A DNA stretch of 9,333 nt, taken from the NCBI GenBank assembly GCA_021790615.1, contig JAJYGW010000253.1, positions 1 through 9,333 of the forward strand, given 5' to 3'. The notes beneath the pieces were generated by a model that ran no database searches, was not told the origin of the DNA, and saw nothing but the letters and a program-made list of their open reading frames with translations. The DNA is from Actinomycetes bacterium. Lineage in GTDB: Bacteria > Actinomycetota > Acidimicrobiia > Acidimicrobiales > JAKAOS01. The position numbers and the translations under genes are program-made. Below, one piece after another: positions 1 through 5,994 of this stretch (the first letter of the stretch is position 1; each line of letters opens with the position of its first letter).

Positions 1-537
1 CCAGGCGAGGATCTCGGACTCGGCGAATACCGTGCAGGTCGTCGAGATGCGCACGGGCTTGTCCGAGCGCAACGCGGTGGGCCCGAGCTCGTCGAGGGGG
101 AGCTCGAGCGCCGAGGCGGCGGCGCCGAGGAAGCGGCCGGTGCCGGCCGAGCACTTGTCGTTCATCGCGAAGTCGAGGACCTCGCCGCGCTCGTTGACCT
201 TGATCGCCTTCGTGTCCTGGCCGCCCATGTCGAGCACCGTCCGCGTCCCGGGGAACATCTGGACCGCACCCCGGGCGTGGCAGGAGATCTCGGTCGTCTG
301 GGCGTCCCCGAAGGTCACCCGGAACCGGCCGTAGCCGGTCCCGATGACGTAGCCGACCCCGTCCTTCTCCTCGTCGATGTCGCCGTCGCGCAGGGCGAGC
401 TCGTAGGCCCGCTCGGCCGCGAGGGTCACGTTCGAGCCGGTGTCGATGAGCGCCCGGCCAGCGATGCGGAGGTGCTCGTCGATGATCACGGCCTTGGTCT
501 GCGTGGAGCCCACGTCCACACCTGCCGCGTAGGTCAT
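1..537 (-). CDS. bcrA: Benzoyl-CoA reductase ATPase/activase subunit, BcrA/BadF type (3' end cut by window)
   Basis: This is the electron activase of a class I benzoyl-CoA reductase. It belongs to the BcrA/BcrD/BadF/BadG and HgdC family with an ASKHA ATPase fold, which couples ATP hydrolysis to delivery of a low-potential electron to the BcrBC core. Only the first 179 codons are in the window. Visible are the N-terminal phosphate-binding strand [10 protein letters not shown] (6-15), GTGYGR (66-71), the second phosphate loop LDMGGQDTK (102-110) and [11 protein letters not shown] (126-136). Cys129 and Cys168 (in [10 protein letters not shown]) lie at the spacing of the cysteines that bridge a [4Fe-4S] cluster between the two activase subunits in HgdC. 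The GYGR, GGQDTK and CSAGTGRF wording fits BcrA better than BcrD, judged from memory. The start is ATG at 537, preceded by AAAGGAG about 9 nt away. It is the third gene of the operon, after bcrC and bcrB, as in the classical bcrCBAD order. A single-subunit HgdC-like activase is the alternative; the missing C-terminus and next gene would decide. Confidence 0.85.
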   Translation of the reverse strand, partial: MTYAAGVDVGSTQTKAVIIDEHLRIAGRALIDTGSNVTLAAERAYELALRDGDIDEEKDGVGYVIGTGYGRFRVTFGDAQTTEISCHARGAVQMFPGTRTVLDMGGQDTKAIKVNERGEVLDFAMNDKCSAGTGRFLGAAASALELPLDELGPTALRSDKPVRISTTCTVFAESEILAW

Positions 538-562
538 TGCCCGTCTCTCCTTTCCGCTGCTC

Positions 563-588
563 GCCGGGCCGCCCGCTCCCGGCCCGGC
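563..588 (-). promoter_or_regulatory. GC hairpin between bcrB and the activase gene
   Basis: A perfect 9-bp inverted repeat (563-571 with 580-588, arms GCCGGGCCG and CGGCCCGGC) encloses an 8-nt loop in the 91-nt spacer between bcrB and the activase gene. A smaller 5-bp stem (606-610 with 615-619, GGCGC and GCGCC, 4-nt loop) lies just after the bcrB stop. Neither is followed by a U-tract on the minus strand. The larger stem ends about 12 nt before the Shine-Dalgarno sequence of the activase gene. It may be an mRNA-processing or stability element, or a partial terminator that sets subunit ratios. The repeat is plain in the sequence; its role is inferred. Confidence 0.45.
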
Positions 589-628
589 CCGGCCCCGGCA
601 TGCTCGGCGCGCTCGCGCCCGGTTCCCG

Positions 629-1957
629 TCACGACCGTGCCCCGGCGAGGAGGCGCCTCGTCTCGAGGCCCTCGAAGAACGCGTCGACACGGTTGCGCAT
701 GCCTGCCTCTGCGACGACACGGGGATCCATGTGGTCCGAGTCGATGAGCAGCGCGTTCACGTCGGCCTGCTCCAGCACCGCTCGCCGGCTGTCGGCGAGC
801 CCGGACGACACGGTCCGGCAGGACTTGATCGCGTGGAAGACGATCCCGTCGATGCCGTACGGCTCGGCCATCTCGGCGAGGACCCGGTCGACGTGGAACA
901 TGGTGTCCATCGCCGCCCGGCCGGTGACGAGCAAACCTTCGGCCAAGCTGTCGAGGGGGTGGGCGAGGTCGTACTCGTAGCCGGTGCTCCATCCGCCCGA
1001 GGCGAACCAGGTGTAGCTCGAGCCGACGAAGATCCCGCCGTGCTGGGTGAACATCTCGGAGAACTTCCGGTAGATCGGGTAGCACGGGACGCCTACGAAG
1101 GCGAGGCGGTGGCGCTCCTCGAAGGGCGTCCCCAAGCCGTGGGACGCTTTGTACTCGAGCTCCTCGACGACGTCTCGGAAGTAGTCGGCACCCTCGACGC
1201 GGCCGCGCAGGGCGTTCACCGCGCCGAGGTAGACGGTGCCGTCGGTCACCGCGTTGTACACCGCCGGGCGGGACTTGTTCAGCTCGAGCACGCGCACCCA
1301 GTCGCGGGTCATCGAGTTCGCGTGGGACATCGCCTCGACGAGGCGGTCCTGGTCGAAGCGGCGTCCGCTGACCTGCTCGCAGACCTCGACGAGCTCGTCG
1401 ACCTGGCCGCGCACGTAGGCGAGGTCGTTCTCGTAGTCGACGTGCCCGCGGCCGGGCAGGCGACCGGCCGCCCTCGAGCCGGGGATGTCGAGGGTGACGA
1501 CCGGGACGTGGTACAGCCGCTCCCAGATCTCCCCCCACTTGATGTAGGTGTTGCAGACGTTCGTCTGGAGGGCGAGATCGGGGGGCGGGATGCGGCCCAT
1601 GGGGTGGTCCCCGCCGCGCAGCTGCATGCCGACGTCGGCCTTCACGTAGCCGCACACGTCCGTGGCGAACCCGTAGCCCTCCGCCTGGTCGATGTAGTCC
1701 TCGGCGACGTGGCGCACCGCGGTCTGGAGCCCGTTGATCTCGGGCAGCACGAGGTTGAAGCCGAACGACTCGAACAGCTCGGCGGCGCTGCCCATCACGA
1801 ACACGTACGCCGCCTTCTCGCCCCGCTCGGGTCCCGAGCTCACGCGGCCGTACCACTCCTTGAACAGCCGGTTGCCTTCCCGGTTGCCGCGGCCGACCAG
1901 CTCCGAGGAGTCGAGGGTCGCCTGCGGCGCGACCTTGGGGCTCGTGTCGTTGTCCAT
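629..1957 (-). CDS. bcrB: Benzoyl-CoA reductase subunit B (BcrB/BadE/BzdO family)
   Basis: This is one of the two catalytic-core subunits of class I benzoyl-CoA reductase. With BcrC it binds the aromatic CoA thioester and [4Fe-4S] clusters and performs the two-electron ring reduction to the cyclohexadiene-carbonyl-CoA. The 442-residue product matches the family's usual length (roughly 430-440) and belongs to the 2-hydroxyacyl-CoA dehydratase D superfamily. Characteristic stretches are [15 protein letters not shown] (53-67), [12 protein letters not shown] (71-82), [17 protein letters not shown] (100-116), [16 protein letters not shown] (131-146), [15 protein letters not shown] (289-303) and [11 protein letters not shown] (376-386). 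Cys102, Cys135, Cys292 and Cys380 are candidate cluster ligands. The VCNTYIKW wording is typical of BcrB rather than of HgdA/HgdB dehydratases. An ATG at 1963 overlaps the bcrC stop (ATGA), but GGAGGT directly abuts it and lies 6 nt before the ATG at 1957, so 1957 is preferred. A methyl- or otherwise substituted benzoyl-CoA reductase is the main alternative. Confidence 0.93.
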   Translation of the reverse strand: MDNDTSPKVAPQATLDSSELVGRGNREGNRLFKEWYGRVSSGPERGEKAAYVFVMGSAAELFESFGFNLVLPEINGLQTAVRHVAEDYIDQAEGYGFATDVCGYVKADVGMQLRGGDHPMGRIPPPDLALQTNVCNTYIKWGEIWERLYHVPVVTLDIPGSRAAGRLPGRGHVDYENDLAYVRGQVDELVEVCEQVSGRRFDQDRLVEAMSHANSMTRDWVRVLELNKSRPAVYNAVTDGTVYLGAVNALRGRVEGADYFRDVVEELEYKASHGLGTPFEERHRLAFVGVPCYPIYRKFSEMFTQHGGIFVGSSYTWFASGGWSTGYEYDLAHPLDSLAEGLLVTGRAAMDTMFHVDRVLAEMAEPYGIDGIVFHAIKSCRTVSSGLADSRRAVLEQADVNALLIDSDHMDPRVVAEAGMRNRVDAFFEGLETRRLLAGARS

Positions 1958-1959
1958 CG

Positions 1960-3138
1960 TCATACCTCCGCGCCGGCGAACAGGACGTTCTCGATGAACG
2001 TCTCGAGCTGGATCTGCAGCGAGTCGAAGCTCGTCATGTTCTCCTCGAACTCGTTGACGAAGTAGGGGATCCCCTCCGCCTCGAGGGCCCGCACGTAGGG
2101 CACCTGCTCGTCGAGGCCGGGCTCGCACATCTTGGCGGCGCTGATGATGGCCGCCCCGGCGCCGGACTCGCGGATCCGGCGGAGCAGCATCTCCTCCTTC
2201 GGCTTGCGGTCGTCGTGCTGGACCGGGCTGTAGGACGAATGGTCGAGGTAGGCCGTCGCCAGGTTGGCGAGCGGGTCGCCGTCGGTGGCGACGTCCTCGG
2301 AGAGCCAGCGGAGCCCGATCAGCAGGTCGTCGTCGACGACGTAGGAGGACTGGGCGATCGTCGTCAGGAGGTCGAGGGGCGGCTGCTCGCAGAAGCCACC
2401 CTCGAAGACGATCCGCATCCGGTCCTGGGGAGCCGTCCCGCGCTGCTCGAGCATCGGGATGACCGCTGAGAGGAGGCGGTTGTGCTCCTCCCTCGGGATG
2501 CGCCCGCCGAGGGCAACGAGCACGTACGCCTCGTCCACCTGGAGGAGCCAGGGGGTCTCGCGCTTGATCTCGTAGAGGCGGCGAAGGAGGCGCCGGTTCT
2601 CGTTGTAGACGGCGATGGCCCGGCGCAGGTCGTCGTCGCTCACGGTCCTGCCGGCGATCTCCTCGACACCGCGCTGCAGGCGCTGGTACTCGCCGCGCAG
2701 GTACGTCGCCGCATGCCGTGACGTGGCGTTCTGCGGGAGGTAGAGGATCTCGCAGGGGTACGGGACGTTGCGGCCCCACACGGCCGCCAGGTTCCGGGCG
2801 GTGTCGCAGATCGGGTGGGACACGAACATCTCGAGCTCGAGACGCCCGGAGAGGGCGAGCTCGAGGGAGGTCTTGACGATCGAGCAGAGGTTCGAGCCGA
2901 AGTGCGCGTCGCCCTGGCGGGCCTCGATCGGCGCCCCGTGGATCTTGACCGGGAGCAGCCCGGCCGCCGCGACGATCTCCTCGGGGAAGTAGACCTCGAA
3001 GTGGCCGACGACCTTGCCGCCCGCCTCCCGCCACCGGCGCACCGTCGGGTAGTCGGGGTCCTCGACGAGGTCCCGGCAATCGCGGAGGAGCTCGTCGAGG
3101 GAGAGGCCCCCCCAGTCGTCCAGCACGTGCGTGCCCAT
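1960..3138 (-). CDS. bcrC: Benzoyl-CoA reductase subunit C (BcrC/BadD/BzdN family)
   Basis: This is the second catalytic-core subunit of class I benzoyl-CoA reductase, paired with BcrB. The 392-residue length is close to the known BcrC/BadD size of about 385-390. It shows the 2-hydroxyacyl-CoA dehydratase D fold: GHFEVYFPEEIVAAAGLLPV (45-64), GSNLCSIVKTSLELALSG (81-98), VSHPICDTARNLAAVWGRNVPY (split as VSHPICDTARN 106-116 and LAAVWGRNVPY 117-127), FEGGFCEQPPLDLL (245-258) and ISAAKMCEPG (332-341). Cys85, Cys111, Cys250 and Cys338 are the candidate cluster or structural cysteines. An in-frame ATG lies 32 codons further upstream (3234), but the added stretch crosses the AT-rich promoter region. 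The ATG at 3138 has GGGAGG five nt before it, so 3138 is chosen. It is the first gene of the bcrC-bcrB-activase operon, with its control region at 3139-3360. HgdB-like dehydratase function is unlikely given the paired BcrB signature. Confidence 0.92.
   Translation of the reverse strand: MGTHVLDDWGGLSLDELLRDCRDLVEDPDYPTVRRWREAGGKVVGHFEVYFPEEIVAAAGLLPVKIHGAPIEARQGDAHFGSNLCSIVKTSLELALSGRLELEMFVSHPICDTARNLAAVWGRNVPYPCEILYLPQNATSRHAATYLRGEYQRLQRGVEEIAGRTVSDDDLRRAIAVYNENRRLLRRLYEIKRETPWLLQVDEAYVLVALGGRIPREEHNRLLSAVIPMLEQRGTAPQDRMRIVFEGGFCEQPPLDLLTTIAQSSYVVDDDLLIGLRWLSEDVATDGDPLANLATAYLDHSSYSPVQHDDRKPKEEMLLRRIRESGAGAAIISAAKMCEPGLDEQVPYVRALEAEGIPYFVNEFEENMTSFDSLQIQLETFIENVLFAGAEV
1964..1969 (-). promoter_or_regulatory. 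Ribosome binding site deciding the bcrB start
   Basis: GGAGGT on the minus strand touches the first in-frame ATG (1963-1961) with no spacer. It stands 6 nt from the second ATG (1957-1955), which is a workable spacing. This favours the second ATG and leaves a 2-nt gap, rather than a 4-nt overlap, after the bcrC stop codon (1962-1960). The sequence lies inside the end of bcrC, so translation is probably coupled. Confidence 0.6.
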
Positions 3139-3166
3139 CGCACCCTCCCGGTCTGCCACTGCCGGC

Positions 3167-3197
3167 CTACTATTTTTTCTACTCACTAGCCGGTCAA
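3167..3197 (-). promoter_or_regulatory. Candidate bcrC promoter or control element (proximal)
   Basis: On the minus strand TTGACC (3197-3192) is followed after 11 nt by an A-rich block, AGAAAAAATA (3180-3171), and then GTAGG. The -35 match is good. The -10 candidate (TAGTAG, 3172-3167, spacer 19) is weak. Transcription from here would give a leader of only about 20 nt containing the GGGAGG site. The same TTGACC-N11-AG-A(n)-TA layout occurs at the promoter of the plus-strand dehydrogenase (4181-4206), which supports a functional element. Confidence 0.5.
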
Positions 3198-3198
3198 C

Positions 3199-3226
3199 TG
3201 AATTGCTCGGAGTATAGGCAATGTCA
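3199..3226. promoter_or_regulatory. Inverted repeat over the distal -10 box, candidate operator
   Basis: TGAATTGC (3199-3206) and GCAATgTCA (3218-3226) form an inverted repeat with 8-bp arms, one bulged base and an 11-bp centre. The centre contains the TATACT of the distal promoter. A protein bound here would block that -10 box. The nearby TetR-family gene is the obvious candidate ligand, but no known operator consensus was recognised. Confidence 0.4.
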
Positions 3227-3239
3227 GCATGCAAGTCCA
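3211..3239 (-). promoter_or_regulatory. Candidate sigma-70-type promoter for the bcr operon (distal)
   Basis: On the minus strand TGGACT (3239-3234) is followed after a 17-nt spacer by TATACT (3216-3211). The -10 box matches TATAAT at 5 of 6 positions and the -35 at 4 of 6. A start near 3204 would give a leader of roughly 65 nt before the bcrC ATG. It lies in the only AT-rich island between the TetR gene and bcrC. It may act as an alternative to the proximal element or in tandem with it. Confidence 0.5.
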
Positions 3240-3258
3240 GGGACCTTCGGCCCTGTGC

Positions 3259-3300
3259 GGCCGAGAATCCGTGGGGCCGAGAATCCGTGGGGCCGAGAAG
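3259..3300. repeat. 16-bp tandem repeat upstream of the bcr promoter
   Basis: The unit GGCCGAGAATCCGTGG occurs twice without a gap (3259-3274, 3275-3290), followed by a partial third copy of 9-10 bp (3291-3300). It begins 20 bp upstream of the distal -35 box as seen from bcrC. It may be a binding array for an activator, or simple slippage duplication. Sixteen bp is about one and a half helical turns, so identical sites would fall on alternate DNA faces. Confidence 0.85.
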
Positions 3301-3312
3301 AGATCGAGGGGG

Positions 3313-3347
3313 ACCGACGGTGCGGCCGTCCCGCGCGACGGGTCGGT
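3313..3347 (-). terminator. Possible terminator hairpin after the TetR gene
   Basis: A nested inverted repeat lies 14 nt past the TetR-gene stop: the outer arms are ACCGAC (3313-3318) and GTCGGT (3342-3347), the inner arms CCGTC (3326-3330) and GACGG (3337-3341) around a 6-nt loop. There is an internal bulge and no U-tract, so this is a weak call. Without termination here, tetR transcripts would read into the bcr operon. Confidence 0.3.
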
Positions 3348-3360
3348 GACCGGCGCCGAG

Positions 3361-3984
3361 TCAGCCGGTGGGCCCGAGCAGGAGCTCGATGCAGGTGCTG
3401 GCGAAGCGCTCGGGGTCGTCACGACCGGGGTCGAACCACTTGTAGACCCAGCTCGTCATCCCGAGGATGGCCTGGGCCCCGTAGCGCGGGTCGACGGGCG
3501 AGAGCGAGCCCTGGTCGACGGCGCTCTCCACCGCCTCGCGGAAGACACGGAGGTACTGCCGCTCCTTGGCGCGGATGTCCGATTCGTAGGTGGAGGCGAG
3601 GCGCGGTCGCTGGTCGAAGAAGACCGTGAAGAAGGCGGGTTCGCGCGCGACGTTCACCGTCTGGTCCCTGATGAGCGCCTCGAGGCGCCGGCGGGGATCC
3701 TCGATGAGCAGCGCGTCCGACAGGCGCGCCAGCGCCAAGGTGATCGCACGGTCGAACACCCGGTAGAGGAGCTCGGCCTTCGAGTGCACGTAGTAGTAGA
3801 GGCTGGCCTTGCGCAGGTCGAGCGCGGCAGCCACGTCGTCGAGCGAGCCGGCGTCGTACCCCTTGGCTTGGAACACCCGCGCGGCCGTCTCGACGATCTC
3901 GCTCATGCGGGCTACGAACTCCGGGCTCGGCTCTACGTTGCGTGGCCGGCCGGGGCGGCGTGGCGTGGTGCGCTCAGCGACCAT
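3361..3984 (-). CDS. TetR/AcrR-family transcriptional regulator
   Basis: This is a 207-residue ligand-responsive repressor of the usual TetR size. A basic N-terminal tail (RTTPRRPGRPRN, 5-16) precedes the helix-turn-helix domain at about 23-75. Its recognition part is GYDAGSLDDVAAAL (42-55) followed by LRKASLYYYVHSKAELL (57-73), the classic KASLYYYF-type segment. The C-terminal ligand domain (about 80-204) carries AFFTVFFDQRPRL (117-129) and GMTSWVYKWFDPG (175-187), a pattern seen in KstR2/FadR-like TetR regulators that sense acyl-CoA thioesters. That likeness is from memory. The ATG at 3984 keeps the basic tail; a GGAG lies 11 nt before it, so the ribosome site is weak, and Met27 is a possible shorter start. 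Its position between the bcr operon and the divergent dehydrogenase gene suggests it controls both, with a CoA ester from the pathway as effector. The function as a regulator is secure; target and ligand are inferred. Confidence 0.88.
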   Translation of the reverse strand: MVAERTTPRRPGRPRNVEPSPEFVARMSEIVETAARVFQAKGYDAGSLDDVAAALDLRKASLYYYVHSKAELLYRVFDRAITLALARLSDALLIEDPRRRLEALIRDQTVNVAREPAFFTVFFDQRPRLASTYESDIRAKERQYLRVFREAVESAVDQGSLSPVDPRYGAQAILGMTSWVYKWFDPGRDDPERFASTCIELLLGPTG

Positions 3985-4180
3985 CGATCGGCTCGCTCCG
4001 CCGTGCGAGCACGCCGGGGCCGTGATCCCGTCGTCGGCCAGAGGGTGCTCGCCGAGGCCGGACCCCGGGGGATGCTCGCAGTCGTTCCACCGTTGCCTCC
4101 GTCACCTCGTGCCTGCCGGCGCTGGTGCCTCGAACCCGGGCTCGACCTGCCGAGCTCGACACCCGTGCCCGACTCCGAGC

Positions 4181-4210
4181 TTGACCTACCGGACGTCAGA
4201 AAAATATACT
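4181..4210 (+). promoter_or_regulatory. Promoter of the 3-hydroxyacyl-CoA dehydrogenase gene
   Basis: TTGACC (4181-4186) and TATACT (4205-4210) are separated by 18 nt. This is a strong sigma-70-type promoter in an AT-rich patch, and a start near 4217 would give a very short leader. GGGAG (4221-4225) stands 8 nt before the ATG at 4234. An imperfect palindrome, TGAC...GTCA (4182-4198), overlaps the -35 box and spacer and could be an operator. The sequence from TTGACC through the A-run resembles the element in front of bcrC. Confidence 0.65.
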
Positions 4211-4233
4211 CGACGAGCGAGGGAGCGCTGGCG

Positions 4234-5118
4234 ATGACGAACGACGGGAACGGCACGGACCGGGACGGCGGCGCCGTTGCCATCGTCGGCGGCGGCCTCA
4301 TGGGGAGCGGGATCGTGCATGCGTTCCTGCTCGCAGGTCGGCGGGTGGCCCTCGTCGAGATCGACGACGAAGCAGCGGCGGGGAGCCGCCAGCGGATCCG
4401 GGCCCATCTCGAAGAGAGCGCCCGGCGAGGCCACCTCGGTGAGCCGGTCGAAGCAGCCCTTTCCCGCGCCGTCGTGCACTCGGGCCTCGCAGGTCTCGAG
4501 GGCGAGGACGTCACCCTCGCGATCGAGGCGGTGCCGGAGATCGCGTCGCTGAAGCTCGAGGTACTCGGGGCCCTCGAGGCTGCCGTCGAGGACGCCGCCG
4601 TGGTGGCGACGAACACGAGCAGCATCGCCATCGGCGAGCTCGCAGCCGGGCTCGCCCGCCCCGAGCGCTTCCTCGGCCTGCACTTCTTCAACCCGGTGCC
4701 CGCCAGCCTCCTCGTGGAGGTCGTCGTCGGTCAGGACACGAGCGCGACGACGGTCCAGCGAGCCAGGTCGCTCGTCGAGGCGATCGGCAAGCAGGCTGTC
4801 GTCGTGAGGGATTCACCCGGTTTCGCCACGAGCCGCCTGGGCGTGCTCCTCGGGCTGGAGGCGATTCGGATGCTGGAGGAGGGGGTCGCTTCTCCCGAGG
4901 ACATCGATCGGGCGATGACCCTCGGCTACAAGCACCCGATCGGGCCGTTGCACTTGACCGATCTCGTCGGGCTCGACGTGCGCCTCGCTGTGGCCGACTA
5001 CCTCCGCTCGGTCCTCGGCGACCGGTTCGAGGCACCGGCGCTGCTGCGCGAGAAAGTCGAGCGGGGCGAGCTCGGTCGCAAGTGCGGGAAGGGCTTCTTC
5101 TCCTATCCCGAGGGGTGA
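4234..5118 (+). CDS. 3-hydroxyacyl-CoA dehydrogenase, HBDH/FadB2-like
   Basis: NAD(P)-dependent oxidation of a 3-hydroxyacyl-CoA to the 3-oxoacyl-CoA, in the cytoplasm. The 294 residues match single-domain 3-hydroxybutyryl-CoA dehydrogenases. The Rossmann loop is IVGGGLMGSG (17-26), with acidic VEIDD (41-45) at the end of the second strand favouring NAD. The catalytic pair is His150 in GLHFFNPVP and Glu162 in LLVEVV, twelve residues apart as in human HADH (His158, Glu170). NTSS (127-130) is also present. The C-terminal helical domain carries DSPGFATSRLG (193-203), YKHPIGPLHLTDLVGLD (232-248) and GRKCGKGFFSY (281-291). Ser200 replaces the Asn (human Asn208) usually found in PGFxxNRL. The start at 4234 has GGGAG at 8 nt and its own promoter; the open frame upstream to 3229 crosses the promoter and is not coding. 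It is divergent from the TetR gene and convergent with the hydratase at 5156. It may oxidise a linear or cyclic hydroxyacyl-CoA formed downstream of ring reduction; the substrate is not readable from sequence. Confidence 0.9.
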   Translation: MTNDGNGTDRDGGAVAIVGGGLMGSGIVHAFLLAGRRVALVEIDDEAAAGSRQRIRAHLEESARRGHLGEPVEAALSRAVVHSGLAGLEGEDVTLAIEAVPEIASLKLEVLGALEAAVEDAAVVATNTSSIAIGELAAGLARPERFLGLHFFNPVPASLLVEVVVGQDTSATTVQRARSLVEAIGKQAVVVRDSPGFATSRLGVLLGLEAIRMLEEGVASPEDIDRAMTLGYKHPIGPLHLTDLVGLDVRLAVADYLRSVLGDRFEAPALLREKVERGELGRKCGKGFFSYPEG

Positions 5119-5122
5119 CGGG

Positions 5123-5141
5123 GGCCCGGGCGCGCTGGGCC
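5123..5141. terminator. GC hairpin between convergent genes, possible bidirectional terminator
   Basis: The 37-nt gap between the two converging stop codons holds GGCCC (5123-5127) and GGGCC (5137-5141) around a 9-nt loop, followed by the palindrome GGCCGGCC (5138-5145). There is no U-tract. The position between convergent genes makes a shared terminator plausible, but the stem is short. Confidence 0.3.
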
Positions 5142-5155
5142 GGCCAGGTGGCGCC

Positions 5156-5938
5156 TCAGGGGTGACGCCCCGTCCAGACCGGCGGTCGCTTCTCCGCGAA
5201 GGCGAGCGCTCCCTCGCGGGCGTCCGTCGAGCGGCTCACGACAGCGGCCGCGTCGTCGTTGATCCGCCACCCGGATGCCTCGTCGGTGTCGGCGGCGGCG
5301 CGCAGCACGGCCTTGGAAGCCCGTACCGACAGCGGTGCGTTGGCGGCGATCACCTCGGCGAGGTCCAGGGCCGCGTCGAGGGTCTGGTCCCGGGGCACCA
5401 CCCGGTTGACGAGCCCCAGGGCACGGGCCCGCTCGGCGTCGATCGGCAAGCCGGTGAGGGCGAGCTCCAGAGCGACGGCGAGGGGCAGGCGCTTCGGCAG
5501 CCGCACGAGCCCGCCGGCCGCAGCGAGCAGTCCCCGCGTCACCTCGGGGATGCCGAAGGTGGCGTGGTCGGCGGCGACGGCGAGGTCACAGCTGAGGACG
5601 ATCTCGAACCCTCCGGCGACTGCTACCCCGTTGACCGCCGCGATGAGCGGCTTACCGAAGCTGCGCCGGGTGATGCCGGCGAACCCCCCCGAGATCGAGG
5701 AGGTCTCGGGCATCTCGCCGGCGGCGAATGCCTTCAGGTCCATTCCGGCGCAGAAGGCCCGATCGCCCGCCCCGGTGAGGATGACCACGGCCACCCCGTC
5801 GTCGGTGGCGAGCTCGTCGAGCGCGGAGGCGATCCCCCTCGAGACCGCGCCGTTGATGGCGTTGCGCTGGTCGGGCCGGTTGATCGTCAGGATCTCGACG
5901 GATCCACGACGCTCGCGCAGTACTGCGTGGTCGGACAC
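5156..5938 (-). CDS. Enoyl-CoA hydratase, crotonase family (canonical active site)
   Basis: Hydration of a 2-enoyl-CoA to the 3-hydroxyacyl-CoA, in the cytoplasm. The 260 residues match the crotonase family. Motifs in order are NRPDQRNAINGAV (20-32), LTGAGDRAFCAGMDL with the oxyanion-hole segment (54-68), NGVAVAGGFEIVLSCDL (103-119) and FGIPEVTRGLLAAAGGLVRLP (split as FGIPEVTRG 128-136 and LLAAAGGLVRLP 137-148). Glu112 and Glu132 are 20 residues apart and correspond to the catalytic Glu144/Glu164 pair of rat mitochondrial hydratase, so hydratase chemistry is expected. The start is GTG at 5938 with GGAGG 8 nt before it; another GTG two codons upstream sits too close to that site. It is the last gene of the minus-strand run, 56 nt after the ligase. 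In context it may hydrate a cyclic dienoyl- or enoyl-CoA (Dch- or BadK-like role) or a linear product. The substrate cannot be told, and general fatty-acid EchA function is possible. Confidence 0.9.
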   Translation of the reverse strand: MSDHAVLRERRGSVEILTINRPDQRNAINGAVSRGIASALDELATDDGVAVVILTGAGDRAFCAGMDLKAFAAGEMPETSSISGGFAGITRRSFGKPLIAAVNGVAVAGGFEIVLSCDLAVAADHATFGIPEVTRGLLAAAGGLVRLPKRLPLAVALELALTGLPIDAERARALGLVNRVVPRDQTLDAALDLAEVIAANAPLSVRASKAVLRAAADTDEASGWRINDDAAAVVSRSTDAREGALAFAEKRPPVWTGRHP

Positions 5939-5994
5939 GGGCACCTCCTCCTTCTGCTCCCCTCGCTGCTCCGCCCGCGCCACTCGCGCCGCCC

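Noticed and set aside
731..2065. Long plus-strand open frame antisense to bcrB and bcrC
   Set aside because: It reads as low-complexity Val/Arg/Asp/His-rich sequence with no family motif, and lies opposite two well-recognised genes. Such open frames are expected in GC-rich coding DNA.
1964..3079. N-terminal extension of BcrB as an 816-residue fusion
   Set aside because: The extension is the out-of-frame shadow of bcrC, and BcrB is of normal length from its own start with its own ribosome site.
3171..3180. T-run (plus strand) as a rho-independent terminator
   Set aside because: No plus-strand gene ends nearby and no stable stem directly precedes it; on the minus strand it is the A-rich part of a promoter-like element.
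3229..4233. N-terminal extension of the dehydrogenase as one long protein
   Set aside because: The frame runs antisense through the TetR gene and across a good promoter and ribosome site; the dehydrogenase is full-length from 4234.
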